Part shown: positions 15,466-24,144 of the stretch, in pieces
Position numbering within the stretch: the stretch's first letter is position 1
How the letters are laid out: each line of letters opens with the position of its first letter
Origin: Bradymonas sediminis
GTDB taxonomy: Bacteria; Myxococcota_A; Bradymonadia; Bradymonadales; Bradymonadaceae
Assembly (NCBI RefSeq): GCF_003258315.1
Contig: NZ_CP030032.1
Span: 534,001 to 598,000 of the forward strand
Reading direction: 5' to 3'
Length of the DNA: 64,000 nt
Program-made: the position numbers and the translations under genes
The notes under the pieces: model-generated
Database searches by the model: none
The model's input: only the letters and a program-made list of their open reading frames with translations
What the model was told of the DNA's origin: nothing

Positions 15466-18255
15466 TCAGGGCGTGGGGTTGACCATGATGGTCTCGACCG
15501 CGGCCTGGTCGACCTCGGCTCGCTCGAAGAGCAAGGGGTTATTCTTGTTCAACAGCCAATCGTCGAGCAGGCTGTTATAGAACGGCGAGTCCTGGTGGTG
15601 ATCCTGGCCGCCGGGCAATTGGAAGACGCCCTTGATGCCGTCTTCGGTGACTTCGTAAATGGCGCGCAAGGAGGCGCCGTGCGGGTGGCGAAAGGAGCCG
15701 TTGAAGTCGCCGCCGCGGCCCATCGGGTTGGCGACGTCGACCGAATAGAGGCCACCGTCATTGATGAAGGGGCCGACCTCGGCGATGGTGAATCCACCCA
15801 TCGAGACCAGGCTGACCAGCTTGACGGTGTGGATGCGGCCCCAGCGCCAATCGTCCGGAACGACCTGCCCGGCGGGCTTGTCGACCAGGGTCGAGAAGAG
15901 CGCGTTGAGCCGGTCGGCGGTGTTTGCGAGGTTCTCCAGCACGATATCTTCGCGCGTTTCGACGACGCCAGTGGTCTTGACGTTATCAAAATAGTCCTCG
16001 CCTTTGTTGAGCTGGCTGGGGTCGTCGAAGACATAGAGCAGCGCGGATTGCAGCTGTGACCAGTTGGCCAGGACGTCGAAGTTGGAGTCCTGTCCACCGG
16101 GGACGTTCTCGTTGACTTCGTCGTCGAAGATGGCCGCGGTCAGGTAGGGGAGCATGACGTGGAAAGCCGCGCAGCCCATCGACTCTTTGGTCTCAAAGGG
16201 GTCGGTCGAGTTCGTCGCGGTTTTCGGGCCTTTTCCTTCGAGCCCTTCGCCGACCAGGCCGGTGGGGCAGGTATATTCCCAATTGGCGAGCGCGTCGACC
16301 ACGCTCTGGGACTTGGCGTCCAGCGGCGCTGCGTTGTTCGCGATATCCAAAAAGTGCGGCACCAGGACCTCGCCGTGGATGATATAGGTGTCGGCCTGAA
16401 TCTCGGTCATGGTCTCGACGGTATGCTCGTTGCCGCCCTCGACGATCAGATCGACGATGCGCTTGTGGCGGTGGCCGGCGGCCGGTGTGGTCTGCCAGGG
16501 GCTGTGGCCGTCGTTGGTCGAGTCGCCGTCGGTATAGCTGCCGTCCATATCGTTATTGGCGGTGGCGATGAATTTGGAGGCCGGGTTGTAGAGCGAGGGG
16601 GAGTCGGCCGCAGCGAGATAGCCGTCCCACTCCGCGCTGCCATCGCCCGGCAGCGGCAGCCAGTTGGGCATCGCGCTGCTGGCCCAGGGGCGGTTGGGGA
16701 TGGCGACCTTGGGGTTCCAGCCGATATTGCCTTCCAGGTCCATGATCACCCAATTCTGGTTGATCGCGCGCACCGGGGCCAGGCTGTCCATGGCGCCCTG
16801 GGTGGTGGTGGAGGTCATCAATTGCTCGATAAAGTCGAGGTCATTGCCCGGCTCCTGGAGCACCCAGCGGATCGACACGGCGACGTTATTGTCGTCGTCG
16901 CGCTCGATGATGGGGCCGTGGTGGGGCACATATTCGAAGGTGTGGGTTTCGTCGGCTGCGCCCTTGACCTTGAAGGTGAAGTCTTTCTCGATGATCTCGA
17001 CCTCATTGCCATTAAAGATGACGGATTTGCCGTCGGCGCTGAGTGTTTCGATATAGGCGTCGGCAAGGTCCATGCGCGCGGTGGTCACGCCCCAGGCGAT
17101 CTCTTCGTTATGCCCGACGATGACGCCCGGGACCGCCGGGATCGACGCGCCCACGACGTGTAGGTTGCCGTTTCCGTTGGTCTTGGAGTCCAGCTCGACA
17201 TAGTACCAGATGGCCGGGGTGTTCAGCGAAAGATGCGGGTCGTTGGCCAGCAGGGCCCCGCCATTTTTGGTGAGCGCGGGGGCCAGCACCCAGTTATTGG
17301 AGCCGTCTTCGCCGTTTTTGGGGCCGAAGACAAAGGAGTGATGCTCGGCCAGGCGCTCGCGCGCCTTGGCCATCACGGAGGCCGCGGGCGCAAGGCGCGC
17401 CTGGGCCTGGCGCATCGCCTCAAGGTTCTGAGGCTTGCTCAGGTCGGTCTTGAGCAGGTTGGACGGGGTCTCAGAAGCCTGGATGATATCGCTTGCGACG
17501 CCCGGCTTCACCGTGAAGATATCGGCGGCGACCTCCGGGCTCAGCAGCGTCGCCATCTCGCCGCGGAACAGGTCGTCACTGGCGGTTTCGCTGAGTTGAT
17601 AGGCGAGTTGAAGGTAGAGCGCGATGGTGTCCTGGGGCTCCCAATCGCGAATCTCAACGCCAGTGAGCAGCGGATGGTCGTATTCGGCGGTGAGCGTGGC
17701 GTCGTTCTTTTTGGCCCGCATATCGGCCAACCATGCGTTGACGCCGGCAGCGTAGGCGTTGAGCATCTCTTTGGCCGAATCTCCGGTCGCGTCATAATAG
17801 GCCTGCTCGAGCGGCACGCCCTCGGCGGTGGTGTTGAGCTGGCGGAATTGCTTGTCCATCGACACCCCGAGCCCGCCGATCAATTCGCTGATCTGACCGC
17901 GGGTCTGGCGGCGAATGAGGTCCATCTCGAAGAAGCGCGCGCCGGCGTGGAAATAACCTTGGGCCGCGTAGCAATCCTGGTCGGTCATGCAGTCGATATG
18001 CAGCACGCCCTGGGCATCGAATTGCACCTTCACCGGCGCCGACAGGCCCGGAATCTGAACGCCCGTGATTTCGGTCACGTCACCGGCGTCATCCGAGATG
18101 CCGTCGTCGTGTCCTGCGTCGGTTTGGACTTGATTATTGTCGGCTTTTTTGTCGTCATCGTCGCTGCAACCGACGAAGAGACCCATCGAAAGCACCGCCG
18201 CGAGCGCCGCGTTCCATCGCCAACTCTTGCGCAGTTTCCGTTGATAATCCGCCAT
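15466..18255 (-). CDS. penicillin-acylase-family N-terminal nucleophile hydrolase, lipoprotein
   Basis: 929-aa Ntn-hydrolase of the penicillin amidase/acyl-homoserine-lactone acylase family. Members self-cleave and cut amide bonds of acylated small molecules. The N-terminus has a signal with lipobox FVGC (C30) and an acidic SDDDD linker. The alpha chain carries YFHAGARFFEMDLIRRQTRGQ. The autocleavage site is G318-S319, with S319 the predicted nucleophile (GSNNW). Then come NDPHLSLNTPAIWYY and VPGVIVGHNEEIAWGVT, as expected for the beta chain. A GGAG site lies before the ATG. Substrate (beta-lactam, AHL or other amide) is undetermined. Lipid anchoring in the cell envelope is inferred. Confidence 0.9.
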   Translation of the reverse strand: MADYQRKLRKSWRWNAALAAVLSMGLFVGCSDDDDKKADNNQVQTDAGHDDGISDDAGDVTEITGVQIPGLSAPVKVQFDAQGVLHIDCMTDQDCYAAQGYFHAGARFFEMDLIRRQTRGQISELIGGLGVSMDKQFRQLNTTAEGVPLEQAYYDATGDSAKEMLNAYAAGVNAWLADMRAKKNDATLTAEYDHPLLTGVEIRDWEPQDTIALYLQLAYQLSETASDDLFRGEMATLLSPEVAADIFTVKPGVASDIIQASETPSNLLKTDLSKPQNLEAMRQAQARLAPAASVMAKARERLAEHHSFVFGPKNGEDGSNNWVLAPALTKNGGALLANDPHLSLNTPAIWYYVELDSKTNGNGNLHVVGASIPAVPGVIVGHNEEIAWGVTTARMDLADAYIETLSADGKSVIFNGNEVEIIEKDFTFKVKGAADETHTFEYVPHHGPIIERDDDNNVAVSIRWVLQEPGNDLDFIEQLMTSTTTQGAMDSLAPVRAINQNWVIMDLEGNIGWNPKVAIPNRPWASSAMPNWLPLPGDGSAEWDGYLAAADSPSLYNPASKFIATANNDMDGSYTDGDSTNDGHSPWQTTPAAGHRHKRIVDLIVEGGNEHTVETMTEIQADTYIIHGEVLVPHFLDIANNAAPLDAKSQSVVDALANWEYTCPTGLVGEGLEGKGPKTATNSTDPFETKESMGCAAFHVMLPYLTAAIFDDEVNENVPGGQDSNFDVLANWSQLQSALLYVFDDPSQLNKGEDYFDNVKTTGVVETREDIVLENLANTADRLNALFSTLVDKPAGQVVPDDWRWGRIHTVKLVSLVSMGGFTIAEVGPFINDGGLYSVDVANPMGRGGDFNGSFRHPHGASLRAIYEVTEDGIKGVFQLPGGQDHHQDSPFYNSLLDDWLLNKNNPLLFERAEVDQAAVETIMVNPTP

Positions 18256-18443
18256 TCAATTTGCTCCGAATATAGTAAAGAGAAATAAATGCGTCATTCT
18301 ACCAGATCATTGCTTGTAGCGAGCTATTTCTACCACTAACGCGACTGAATATCGAATCATTTTGCGGCGGGGGCGCGAACATCACGTGGCAACGCCCGCG
18401 CAACAGGGCGCGGGCGTTGAGATATTCGGCGATGCCTGGCGAA

Positions 18444-19409
18444 TCAGGGGCTGTCGGGCTGCTTGGGGGCGTCCTGGGCTGCGTCCGCGTCGGGGTGGGC
18501 CTGGTAGTCGGGCCCCACGATAACCTCGAGCGCGGCGGGCAAGATGTCGACCTGAATCGCCGGCGCGTCGAAGGGCTCGCCGTCGACGCTAAAGGTCATC
18601 GGCGGGACCGACTCGATATGCAGTGAGTGGACGGCGCGGGCGACGACATGCTCGCTCTCGGCGAGTTTTCCGACCAGGGTCATGGCGACCATTTCGGCCA
18701 GCTCGACCAGGGAGCCCGAGCGCATCACGAGCACCTCGAAGAGCCCGTCTTCCATGCTCGCCAGCGGCGCGATGCGAAAGCCGCCCGCGATGGTGCGCCC
18801 GTTGACCACGAAGATATTAACGGCGTCTATCTCCTCGAAGTCCGTGCCGTTGCAGCGAATCTTGGTGCGGTATTCCTCGCGGTCCCACACCTGGGCTGCC
18901 GCCGAGGTCATATAGGCGAAGGGGCCCCATTTTTGCTTCTTTTCGCTGTCGACTTCGCTCGAGATGAGGTTGCCGTAGCCCGCGTTGATATGGTTGAGCG
19001 CGATGCGCGAGTTGTCCCCGTGCGAGACCCGCAGGACATCGAGTCGCCGGGTCTGTCGCCCCTCGGCGGGCTCCTCTCCGAGCAGATAGGGCAGGGCCTC
19101 CATCGCGGTATCGGGCAGCCCCAGTGAGCGCGATAGGTCGTTGCCGGTGCCCAGCGGCAAGACGCCGAGGGTGACCTGGTCGAGGTGCTCGCTCAGGCCG
19201 TTGAGCACCTCGTTTGCGGTGCCGTCGCCGCCGGCGGCGATGACCCGCGTTACGCCAGCCTCCGCCGCCTCGCGGGCCAGGCGCTCGGCGTCGCCGGGGC
19301 ATTCGGTGAGGCAGACCTCGACGTCGTCGAGTTGCTCCAGGGCCTCGATGAGTTCCTCGTTCTTGGGGGCGCTGCCGGCGTTGGGATTGATGATCAGTCG
19401 TGTACTCAT
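18444..19409 (-). CDS. diacylglycerol kinase-family lipid kinase (YegS/DgkB-like)
   Basis: 321-aa DAGK-catalytic-domain protein that would phosphorylate a lipid alcohol such as diacylglycerol using ATP. It shows LIINPNAGSAPKNEE at the start, the nucleotide motif AAGGDGTANEVLNGL, LGVLPLGTGNDLSRSLG and a C-terminal FSVDGEPFDAP. I chose the internal ATG at 19409, which directly precedes the conserved strand and has a GGAG site 8 nt upstream. A longer in-frame start at 19460 adds 17 unconserved residues. The Pro/Asp-rich tail is unusual. Its role could be lipid recycling or teichoic-type chemistry. Confidence 0.88.
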   Translation of the reverse strand: MSTRLIINPNAGSAPKNEELIEALEQLDDVEVCLTECPGDAERLAREAAEAGVTRVIAAGGDGTANEVLNGLSEHLDQVTLGVLPLGTGNDLSRSLGLPDTAMEALPYLLGEEPAEGRQTRRLDVLRVSHGDNSRIALNHINAGYGNLISSEVDSEKKQKWGPFAYMTSAAAQVWDREEYRTKIRCNGTDFEEIDAVNIFVVNGRTIAGGFRIAPLASMEDGLFEVLVMRSGSLVELAEMVAMTLVGKLAESEHVVARAVHSLHIESVPPMTFSVDGEPFDAPAIQVDILPAALEVIVGPDYQAHPDADAAQDAPKQPDSP

Positions 19410-19610
19410 TGGGCGCTCCGCGGGGCGTGAATTCAGGGGCAGTCGAGAGGTCTTAGCCAACCCGAATCGAAGATAGGGGAGGGCGGGCGATCAGGGAAGC
19501 GACTCGCGACACCTTTGTGCAACGCAAGACAAGTGCTAGATATTCTGTCAAACGACGCGCCCGGATACCGCATCGCGGGGCGGGCTTTCATCAACGAGGT
19601 ATGCTCCATC

Positions 19611-20042
19611 ATGACCGCTAGACCCTATAAATTGGCGCTGGGCGCCGCGCTCCTGCTCCTGGCTTTGTCCGGCTGCACCGCGGTGCAGCGCATCTCAGAG
19701 CCCCGCCGCGCGTCCAGCGGATATCTGCGGCTCGAGGTCGAGCCGGCCGACACGCTCATCTATATCGACGCCGATTATCAGGGGCGCGTCGACGGGTGGG
19801 CGGCGAACACCGTCTTAGTTAAGCCGGGGCTGCGCCAGGTCGAGCTGCGCGCGGATGGGTATATCACGCGCCGCTTTGACATCGAGGTCGCCGCCGGGGA
19901 GCAGAGCTTCCTGAAGGTGTCGATGGAGGCCGAGTTGGAGCGGCTCGACGGTGATTTGCCCGATGAGAGCGCGGCTGCGGCCCCGTCCCCCCCGGGCAGG
20001 GGCGACGCCGCGCGAAGCGGCGCGTTGCGAATCCGGCCATGA
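19611..20042 (+). CDS. PEGA-domain lipoprotein
   Basis: 143-aa predicted lipoprotein: signal peptide with lipobox LALSGC, then a PEGA-type beta-sandwich (GYLRLEVEPADTLIYIDADYQG ... KPGLRQVELRADGY) covering about residues 45-115, and a Pro/Ala-rich tail. PEGA domains are common in surface and envelope proteins with no assigned enzymatic role. The ATG at 19611 is chosen because the signal peptide begins there. An upstream in-frame ATG (19515) would bury the signal. Two adjacent inverted repeats separate it from the next lipoprotein gene. Confidence 0.8.
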   Translation: MTARPYKLALGAALLLLALSGCTAVQRISEPRRASSGYLRLEVEPADTLIYIDADYQGRVDGWAANTVLVKPGLRQVELRADGYITRRFDIEVAAGEQSFLKVSMEAELERLDGDLPDESAAAAPSPPGRGDAARSGALRIRP

Positions 20043-20158
20043 CGCGCCGTTGTGCCTGTGGAGAGCTGCCTGCAAAGCGCGCCTGGCGCCCGCGCTGAGG
20101 GGCTAACCTCGACAAGTCGCTCCAGCTGCGCTATGAGTAAGCGCATCATTTAGTACGA

Positions 20159-20194
20159 GCACTATTGTAGTGCATGCGGGCGGAGGGGCCCGCA
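20159..20194. other. two adjacent inverted repeats
   Basis: GCACTA-TTG-TAGTGC (20159-20173) is followed at once by a 7-bp stem, TGCGGGC/GCCCGCA, with a 6-nt loop (20175-20194). There is no T-run, so this may be an operator pair or RNA hairpins between the PEGA and DUF4398 genes rather than a classic terminator. Confidence 0.4.
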
Positions 20195-20255
20195 GGAGTT
20201 CGAACGATTCCGTTTGATCGTGTCTGTGATTTAATTCTTAAGCAAAGGCGCTTCG

Positions 20256-20648
20256 ATGAAAAAAGATTCGTGTAGAATGCTTGTTTTGTTATGCCTTCTT
20301 ACCTTTGGCGGGAGTGTTTTTTCCGGCTGTGCGTCGGTGAAAATTCCCTCGGACCAATACGGCCAGCCGCGTGAGACGATTCGCGTGGTCGATGAGATGG
20401 GCGTCGAGAATAATCCGCAGGCCAAGCTGCACCTCAAGCTCGCCAACGACGAGTTGGAGAACGCGGATAAGTTGATCAAACAAGACAAAAAAGAGGAAGC
20501 CAAATTGTCGCTGACGCGCGCCGAAGCCGACGCCGCCCTGGCGCTCGCGCTGCTCAAGCGTGACGAGATGAAAAAAGAGGTCGATGAGGTTCAGGAGAAG
20601 CTAGAACGCCTGAAAAAACAGACTCAAGAACTTGAAGGGAATAGCTGA
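20256..20648 (+). CDS. DUF4398-type lipoprotein
   Basis: 130-aa lipoprotein: signal ending in lipobox VFSGC, then a helical domain NPQAKLHLKLANDELENA ... KLSLTRAEADAALALALLKRDE typical of DUF4398, ending in a short coiled coil rich in Lys/Glu. An AAGG ribosome site lies upstream of ATG 20256. It is followed 75 bp later by an OmpA-type protein that itself has a similar helical domain, so the two are probably partners in tethering envelope layers. The biochemical role of DUF4398 is unknown. Confidence 0.8.
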   Translation: MKKDSCRMLVLLCLLTFGGSVFSGCASVKIPSDQYGQPRETIRVVDEMGVENNPQAKLHLKLANDELENADKLIKQDKKEEAKLSLTRAEADAALALALLKRDEMKKEVDEVQEKLERLKKQTQELEGNS

Positions 20649-20723
20649 AATAGTGTCGCTCGACCGCTTCATTCGAATGGTTGATTGATATTATACGCTT
20701 ATTTCCATGACCGAGGTTTTTCG

Positions 20724-21779
20724 ATGAATTTTCGTCCGTATATCATGCGTAGTTGTCTCGTCTTTGGCGCGCTTAGTCTGGTCGCCTGTGCCAGCGCCCC
20801 GCGCGAATTGGTTGAAGCCCGCACCGCCTATCAAGAGGCGGCCGAGAGCGACGCCGCCACCTATGCCCCCGCCGAGCTAAAGACCGCCGAGCAGACCCTG
20901 CAGCTCGCCGAGAGCTCCTTTGACGATGATGGTGACTCCTATCAAACCCGCGCGCTGGCCTATACCGCCGAGCGACGCGTCCAGTCCGCCCGCGTCGCGG
21001 CCGATACCTACAAGTTGAAGCAGGAGAAGGCGGCGCTTGAGAAGGAGTATTTTGCCTATAGTGAGCAGGCGCGCGACACCGCGATGAAGAAGCTCGCGAG
21101 CACCCAGAATAAACTCGCGGAGTCCCAGCGCTATGCTGAGAGCACGGCCGCCGAGCTAAAAAAGCAGCAGGACGCCTTGGATGCGCAGGAGAAGGAGCTC
21201 GCCGACAAGGCCGCCAAGCTCGAAGCCGCCCGCAAGGCCGGCGAGCTCAGCGAGGCCCAGCTTCGCGAGCAAAACGAAGCGATTAAAGCCCAGCAGATGC
21301 AGCTCGCCAAGAAGACCGAAGAGCTCGACGCCGAGAAAAAGGCGCGCGCCGAGGCCGAGAAACGCCTGGCCGACGCGATGAATCGCCTCTCCGAAATCGC
21401 CAAGATCGACACCAGCGCCAAGGAGACCATCATCACCCTGGGCGGCGAGGTTGTGTTTAAGACCGGACAATCCGACCTTCGCCCCTCGGCGCGCGAGAAG
21501 CTCAACCAGGTCGCCGACGTGCTGCTCGAGAATAAGGGTAAGTCCATCCAGGTCGTCGGGCATACCGACTCCCAGGGCAAAGCGGCGTTCAACCAGAAGC
21601 TCTCCGAGGACCGCGCCAATTCGGTGCGCACCTATCTGGTCGAGCGCGGCGTGGCCGCCGATCGCATCACGGCCATCGGCAAAGGCCAGGACTCGCCGGT
21701 CGCCAGCAATGATGACGCCACCGGGCGCACCGAAAACCGCCGGGTCGAGATCATTATCCAGAACGATAATAATTCCTGA
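20724..21779 (+). CDS. OmpA-family peptidoglycan-binding protein with DUF4398-like region
   Basis: 351-aa protein. A signal with lipobox-like LVACAS at about residues 14-24 suggests lipid anchoring. Then comes a DUF4398-like helical region (ELVEARTAYQEAAESDAATYAPAELKTAEQTL) and a long coiled coil (about 95-225). The C-terminal OmpA domain runs from about residue 235: LGGEVVFKTGQSDLRPSAREKL, VVGHTDSQGKAAFN, LSEDRANSVRTYLVERGV and TENRRVEI. The Asp and Arg that hold diaminopimelate in this fold are in place (TDSQG; NRRVEI). Start at ATG 20724, with GAGG upstream. It should link the outer membrane to peptidoglycan. Confidence 0.92.
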   Translation: MNFRPYIMRSCLVFGALSLVACASAPRELVEARTAYQEAAESDAATYAPAELKTAEQTLQLAESSFDDDGDSYQTRALAYTAERRVQSARVAADTYKLKQEKAALEKEYFAYSEQARDTAMKKLASTQNKLAESQRYAESTAAELKKQQDALDAQEKELADKAAKLEAARKAGELSEAQLREQNEAIKAQQMQLAKKTEELDAEKKARAEAEKRLADAMNRLSEIAKIDTSAKETIITLGGEVVFKTGQSDLRPSAREKLNQVADVLLENKGKSIQVVGHTDSQGKAAFNQKLSEDRANSVRTYLVERGVAADRITAIGKGQDSPVASNDDATGRTENRRVEIIIQNDNNS

Positions 21780-21803
21780 TTTCGGTGTTTAATCGCGAAA
21801 GAG

Positions 21804-21840
21804 AACGCCCGCCCAACGTCGAGTTGGGCGGGCGTTTTTG
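21804..21840. terminator. intrinsic terminator between convergent genes
   Basis: A 14-bp perfect stem (21804-21817 with 21823-21836), 5-nt loop and a T-run to the right. It ends the OmpA transcript. The A-poor left side makes it weaker for the opposite strand. Confidence 0.88.
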
Positions 21841-21865
21841 GTCGGAGGGCGCAAAGGGTTGTGAC

Positions 21866-23671
21866 TTATTCAGCCAGCGCTGCCTCGGCGTACATCGCGG
21901 CGATTTGCTCAGCGTATTTGGTGTCGATGACCCGTCGCTTCACCTTCAGGCTGGGGGTCAGCTCGTCGCCCTCGATGGAGAAGTCTTGGGCGAGGACGGT
22001 CCATTTTTTGACGGAGGACACGCGCGCCAGGCTCGCGTTCACCGTCTCGATCTCCTCGGCCAGATACTTTTTAAAACCCTCGTCCATCACCAGCGCGTCC
22101 AGCTCGCTGGGCCAGCCGCGCTCAAGTGCGAGCGCCGGGGCGCGCTCGGCGTCGAGGGTGAGCAGCGCGGTGAGGTATTTTTTGCCGTCGCCGATCAGCA
22201 CCGATTGGCCGATGCCGTCGATCTTTTTGAGCATCGCTTCGATCTTGGCAGGCGCGATATTCTTGCCTCCCGCGGTGATGATGATCTCTTTTTTGCGCCC
22301 GATGATCGTCAAAAAACCGTCCTTATCGAATTGGCCCAGGTCCCCGGAGTGCAGCCAGCCGTCGACCAGCGCGTCGGCGGTGGCGGCCTCGTCCTTATAA
22401 TAACCCTTAAAGATATTGCGCCCCTTGGCCAGCACCTCGCCGTCTTCGGCGATCTTGACCTGCACATCCGGCAGCGGCAGGCCGACGCTTCCCAGGCGGG
22501 CCTGGCCGGCGCGCGGGCGGTTGGCGGTGGTGGGGCCGCTGCCCTCGGATTGCCCGTAGATCTCAAGAATCGGCATATCCAGGGAGAGGAAGAATTCGAG
22601 GACCTCGGGGCCGATGGGCGCCGCCGAGCTCAGGCCGATGCGCAGCCGGTCAAAGCCCAGGGCGGCCTTGATCTTTTTGAAGACCAGGCGGTCGGCCATG
22701 CTATATTTGAAGCGCAGGGAGCCGCTGAGATTCTCGTTGGCGAAGCGCTCATAGCCGGCCTCGACGCCGATGGCGCGCGCCCAATGGAGCATCTTCGCCT
22801 TGCCCCCGGTGGCCTCGCTCATGCGGTTCTCGAGGGCGGCTTTGAACTTCTCCCACACCCGCGGCACGCCGAAGAATACGGTCGGACGGGCGACCGCGAT
22901 GGTGTCGCGAAGCTTGGCGATATCGTGGCAATACCAGACCGGATAGCCAAAGGTCGCGGCCAGGTGAATGGTGAACATCTGCTCGGCGATATGCGACAGG
23001 GGCAGGTAGCTGACCATGCAGTCCTCGCCGAGCAGCCCGCCGACGACCTTGACCGCCGCACCCGTGGTGAAGGCGAGGTTGTCGTGGGTGAGCATCACGC
23101 CTTTGGGGTTCGAGGTGGTGCCGCTGGTGTAGATCAGCGTGGCGACGTCGTCGATCTTGATGGCGTCGATGCGCGCGTTGACCGCGTCGAGGTGCGCGCG
23201 CCCGCTCTCCAAAAAGTCGTCGAAGGAGACCACCAGGGCGTCGTCGACGCGCTCAGAATCCTTGATCATGACGACGGCTTTGACGCTGCTCAGCTCGTCG
23301 CGCACCGCGTCGAATTTCTCCCATTGAGCGCGGTTCTCGACCACCAAGACCGCGGCGTCGCAATGGTTGACGATATAGGCGACTTCGCTGGGGGAGTTGG
23401 TGGCGTAGATCCCGGTGGGGATGCACTGGCCCATCATGGCGCCGATATCCGCGATGACCCATTGCGGCGAGTTCGCCCCGAGGATGGCGACGTGGCTGGT
23501 GGGGTCGACCTCGCGCGCGATGAGCCCGCCGGCGAAGAGGCGGCACTTCTGGGCGTAATTCGACCAGTTGATATATTTCCAAACCCCGTCGTGATTCGCC
23601 CAGGCAGCGGGTTTGCTGCTGTATTTTTCGCTGCTAGCCAAAAATCGATCGATAATTGAGTCTCGAGACAT
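21866..23671 (-). CDS. long-chain acyl-CoA synthetase (FadD15-like)
   Basis: 601-aa AMP-forming acyl-CoA ligase that activates long-chain fatty acids for degradation or lipid synthesis. Motifs are the AMP-binding P-loop LIYTSGTTSNPKGVMLTH (about residues 185-202), YLPLSHIAEQM, the A5-like YGQSEGSG and, in the C-terminal subdomain, DGWLHSGDLGQFDKDGFLTIIGRKKEIIITAGGKNIAPAKIE. Length and motif set fit the bacterial long-chain ACSL group. A GAGGAG ribosome site lies upstream. It is convergent with the OmpA gene. Confidence 0.93.
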   Translation of the reverse strand: MSRDSIIDRFLASSEKYSSKPAAWANHDGVWKYINWSNYAQKCRLFAGGLIAREVDPTSHVAILGANSPQWVIADIGAMMGQCIPTGIYATNSPSEVAYIVNHCDAAVLVVENRAQWEKFDAVRDELSSVKAVVMIKDSERVDDALVVSFDDFLESGRAHLDAVNARIDAIKIDDVATLIYTSGTTSNPKGVMLTHDNLAFTTGAAVKVVGGLLGEDCMVSYLPLSHIAEQMFTIHLAATFGYPVWYCHDIAKLRDTIAVARPTVFFGVPRVWEKFKAALENRMSEATGGKAKMLHWARAIGVEAGYERFANENLSGSLRFKYSMADRLVFKKIKAALGFDRLRIGLSSAAPIGPEVLEFFLSLDMPILEIYGQSEGSGPTTANRPRAGQARLGSVGLPLPDVQVKIAEDGEVLAKGRNIFKGYYKDEAATADALVDGWLHSGDLGQFDKDGFLTIIGRKKEIIITAGGKNIAPAKIEAMLKKIDGIGQSVLIGDGKKYLTALLTLDAERAPALALERGWPSELDALVMDEGFKKYLAEEIETVNASLARVSSVKKWTVLAQDFSIEGDELTPSLKVKRRVIDTKYAEQIAAMYAEAALAE

Positions 23672-23747
23672 AAAATTCTCCTCTATATTATAGCCGCACC
23701 AAAATCAGCGCGTGTCACCGTAGCTTGCCTTGTATTGGGGGTATAAT

Positions 23748-23981
23748 CGCATAGCTCGGCGCGCTTGCCTACTGAGCCCGCGGGGAAATGATAAAGATGA
23801 AGTGATTTAGGGGTTCGATACGAGGAGGATGCTGGGCTACGAGCGCCAATCCGACTGCTGCGCCACGTTGCAATACGCTGCGTATCTGCAAAGCGTTGTG
23901 AGGCGCAGTTAAGGGCAATGCGCGCGGTGCTGAGTCGCCCTCCAGTCGGTTCTACCTACCGGGAAGTCCGGTCGGTTTTTT
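23748..23981 (+). ncRNA. candidate multibranched structured RNA with terminator
   Basis: The 5' end is set only by a TATAAT hexamer (23742-23747) with no clear -35. A closing helix of 7 bp (23851-23857 with 23943-23949) encloses a helix of 7 bp (23858-23864 with 23902-23908), whose inside folds into a nested hairpin (ACG-TTGCA-ATACG / CGTAT-TGCAA-CGT, loop CTG at 23878-23880), and a 5-bp helix (23912-23916 with 23937-23941). Immediately 3' is a 5-bp hairpin (23958-23972) and a T6 tract (23976-23981), as for an RNA terminator. All stems are exact apart from a 1-nt and a 2-nt bulge. No known RNA family was recognised. It could be a small RNA or a leader element. Confidence 0.45.
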
Positions 23982-24005
23982 GTAGATATTTGTTATGTGT
24001 TATTG

Positions 24006-24035
24006 TTGACCGTGTGAAATAAAGCGTGACAAAAT
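24006..24035 (+). promoter_or_regulatory. possible sigma70-type promoter for the 1394-aa lipoprotein
   Basis: TTGACC and CAAAAT with an 18-nt spacer, in an AT-rich patch 110 bp before the gene. It matches five and four of six consensus bases. Confidence 0.3.
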
Positions 24036-24144
24036 TCAAAAATGCTAAAAGACTTTGATTGCCCTATCCGCGTTGTTTGAAGTCTTGTGATCACGCCCTT
24101 CATTATTATCCCTCGATTTTGAGGAAATTCGGAGTCAACCACGC

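Noticed and set aside
19515-19610. Longer N-terminus for the PEGA lipoprotein
   Set aside because: It would place the signal peptide internally; the ATG at 19611 begins a clean signal and lipobox.
23687-23692. TATAAT on the minus strand 16 nt before the acyl-CoA synthetase start
   Set aside because: A promoter there would start within the ribosome site, and the -35 spacing (21 nt) is wrong.
23843-23910. Possible integron attC-like site in the structured gap
   Set aside because: A GTTAAGG-like core follows a stem, but the last base does not fit GTTRRRY and no matching RYYYAAC is present on the other side.
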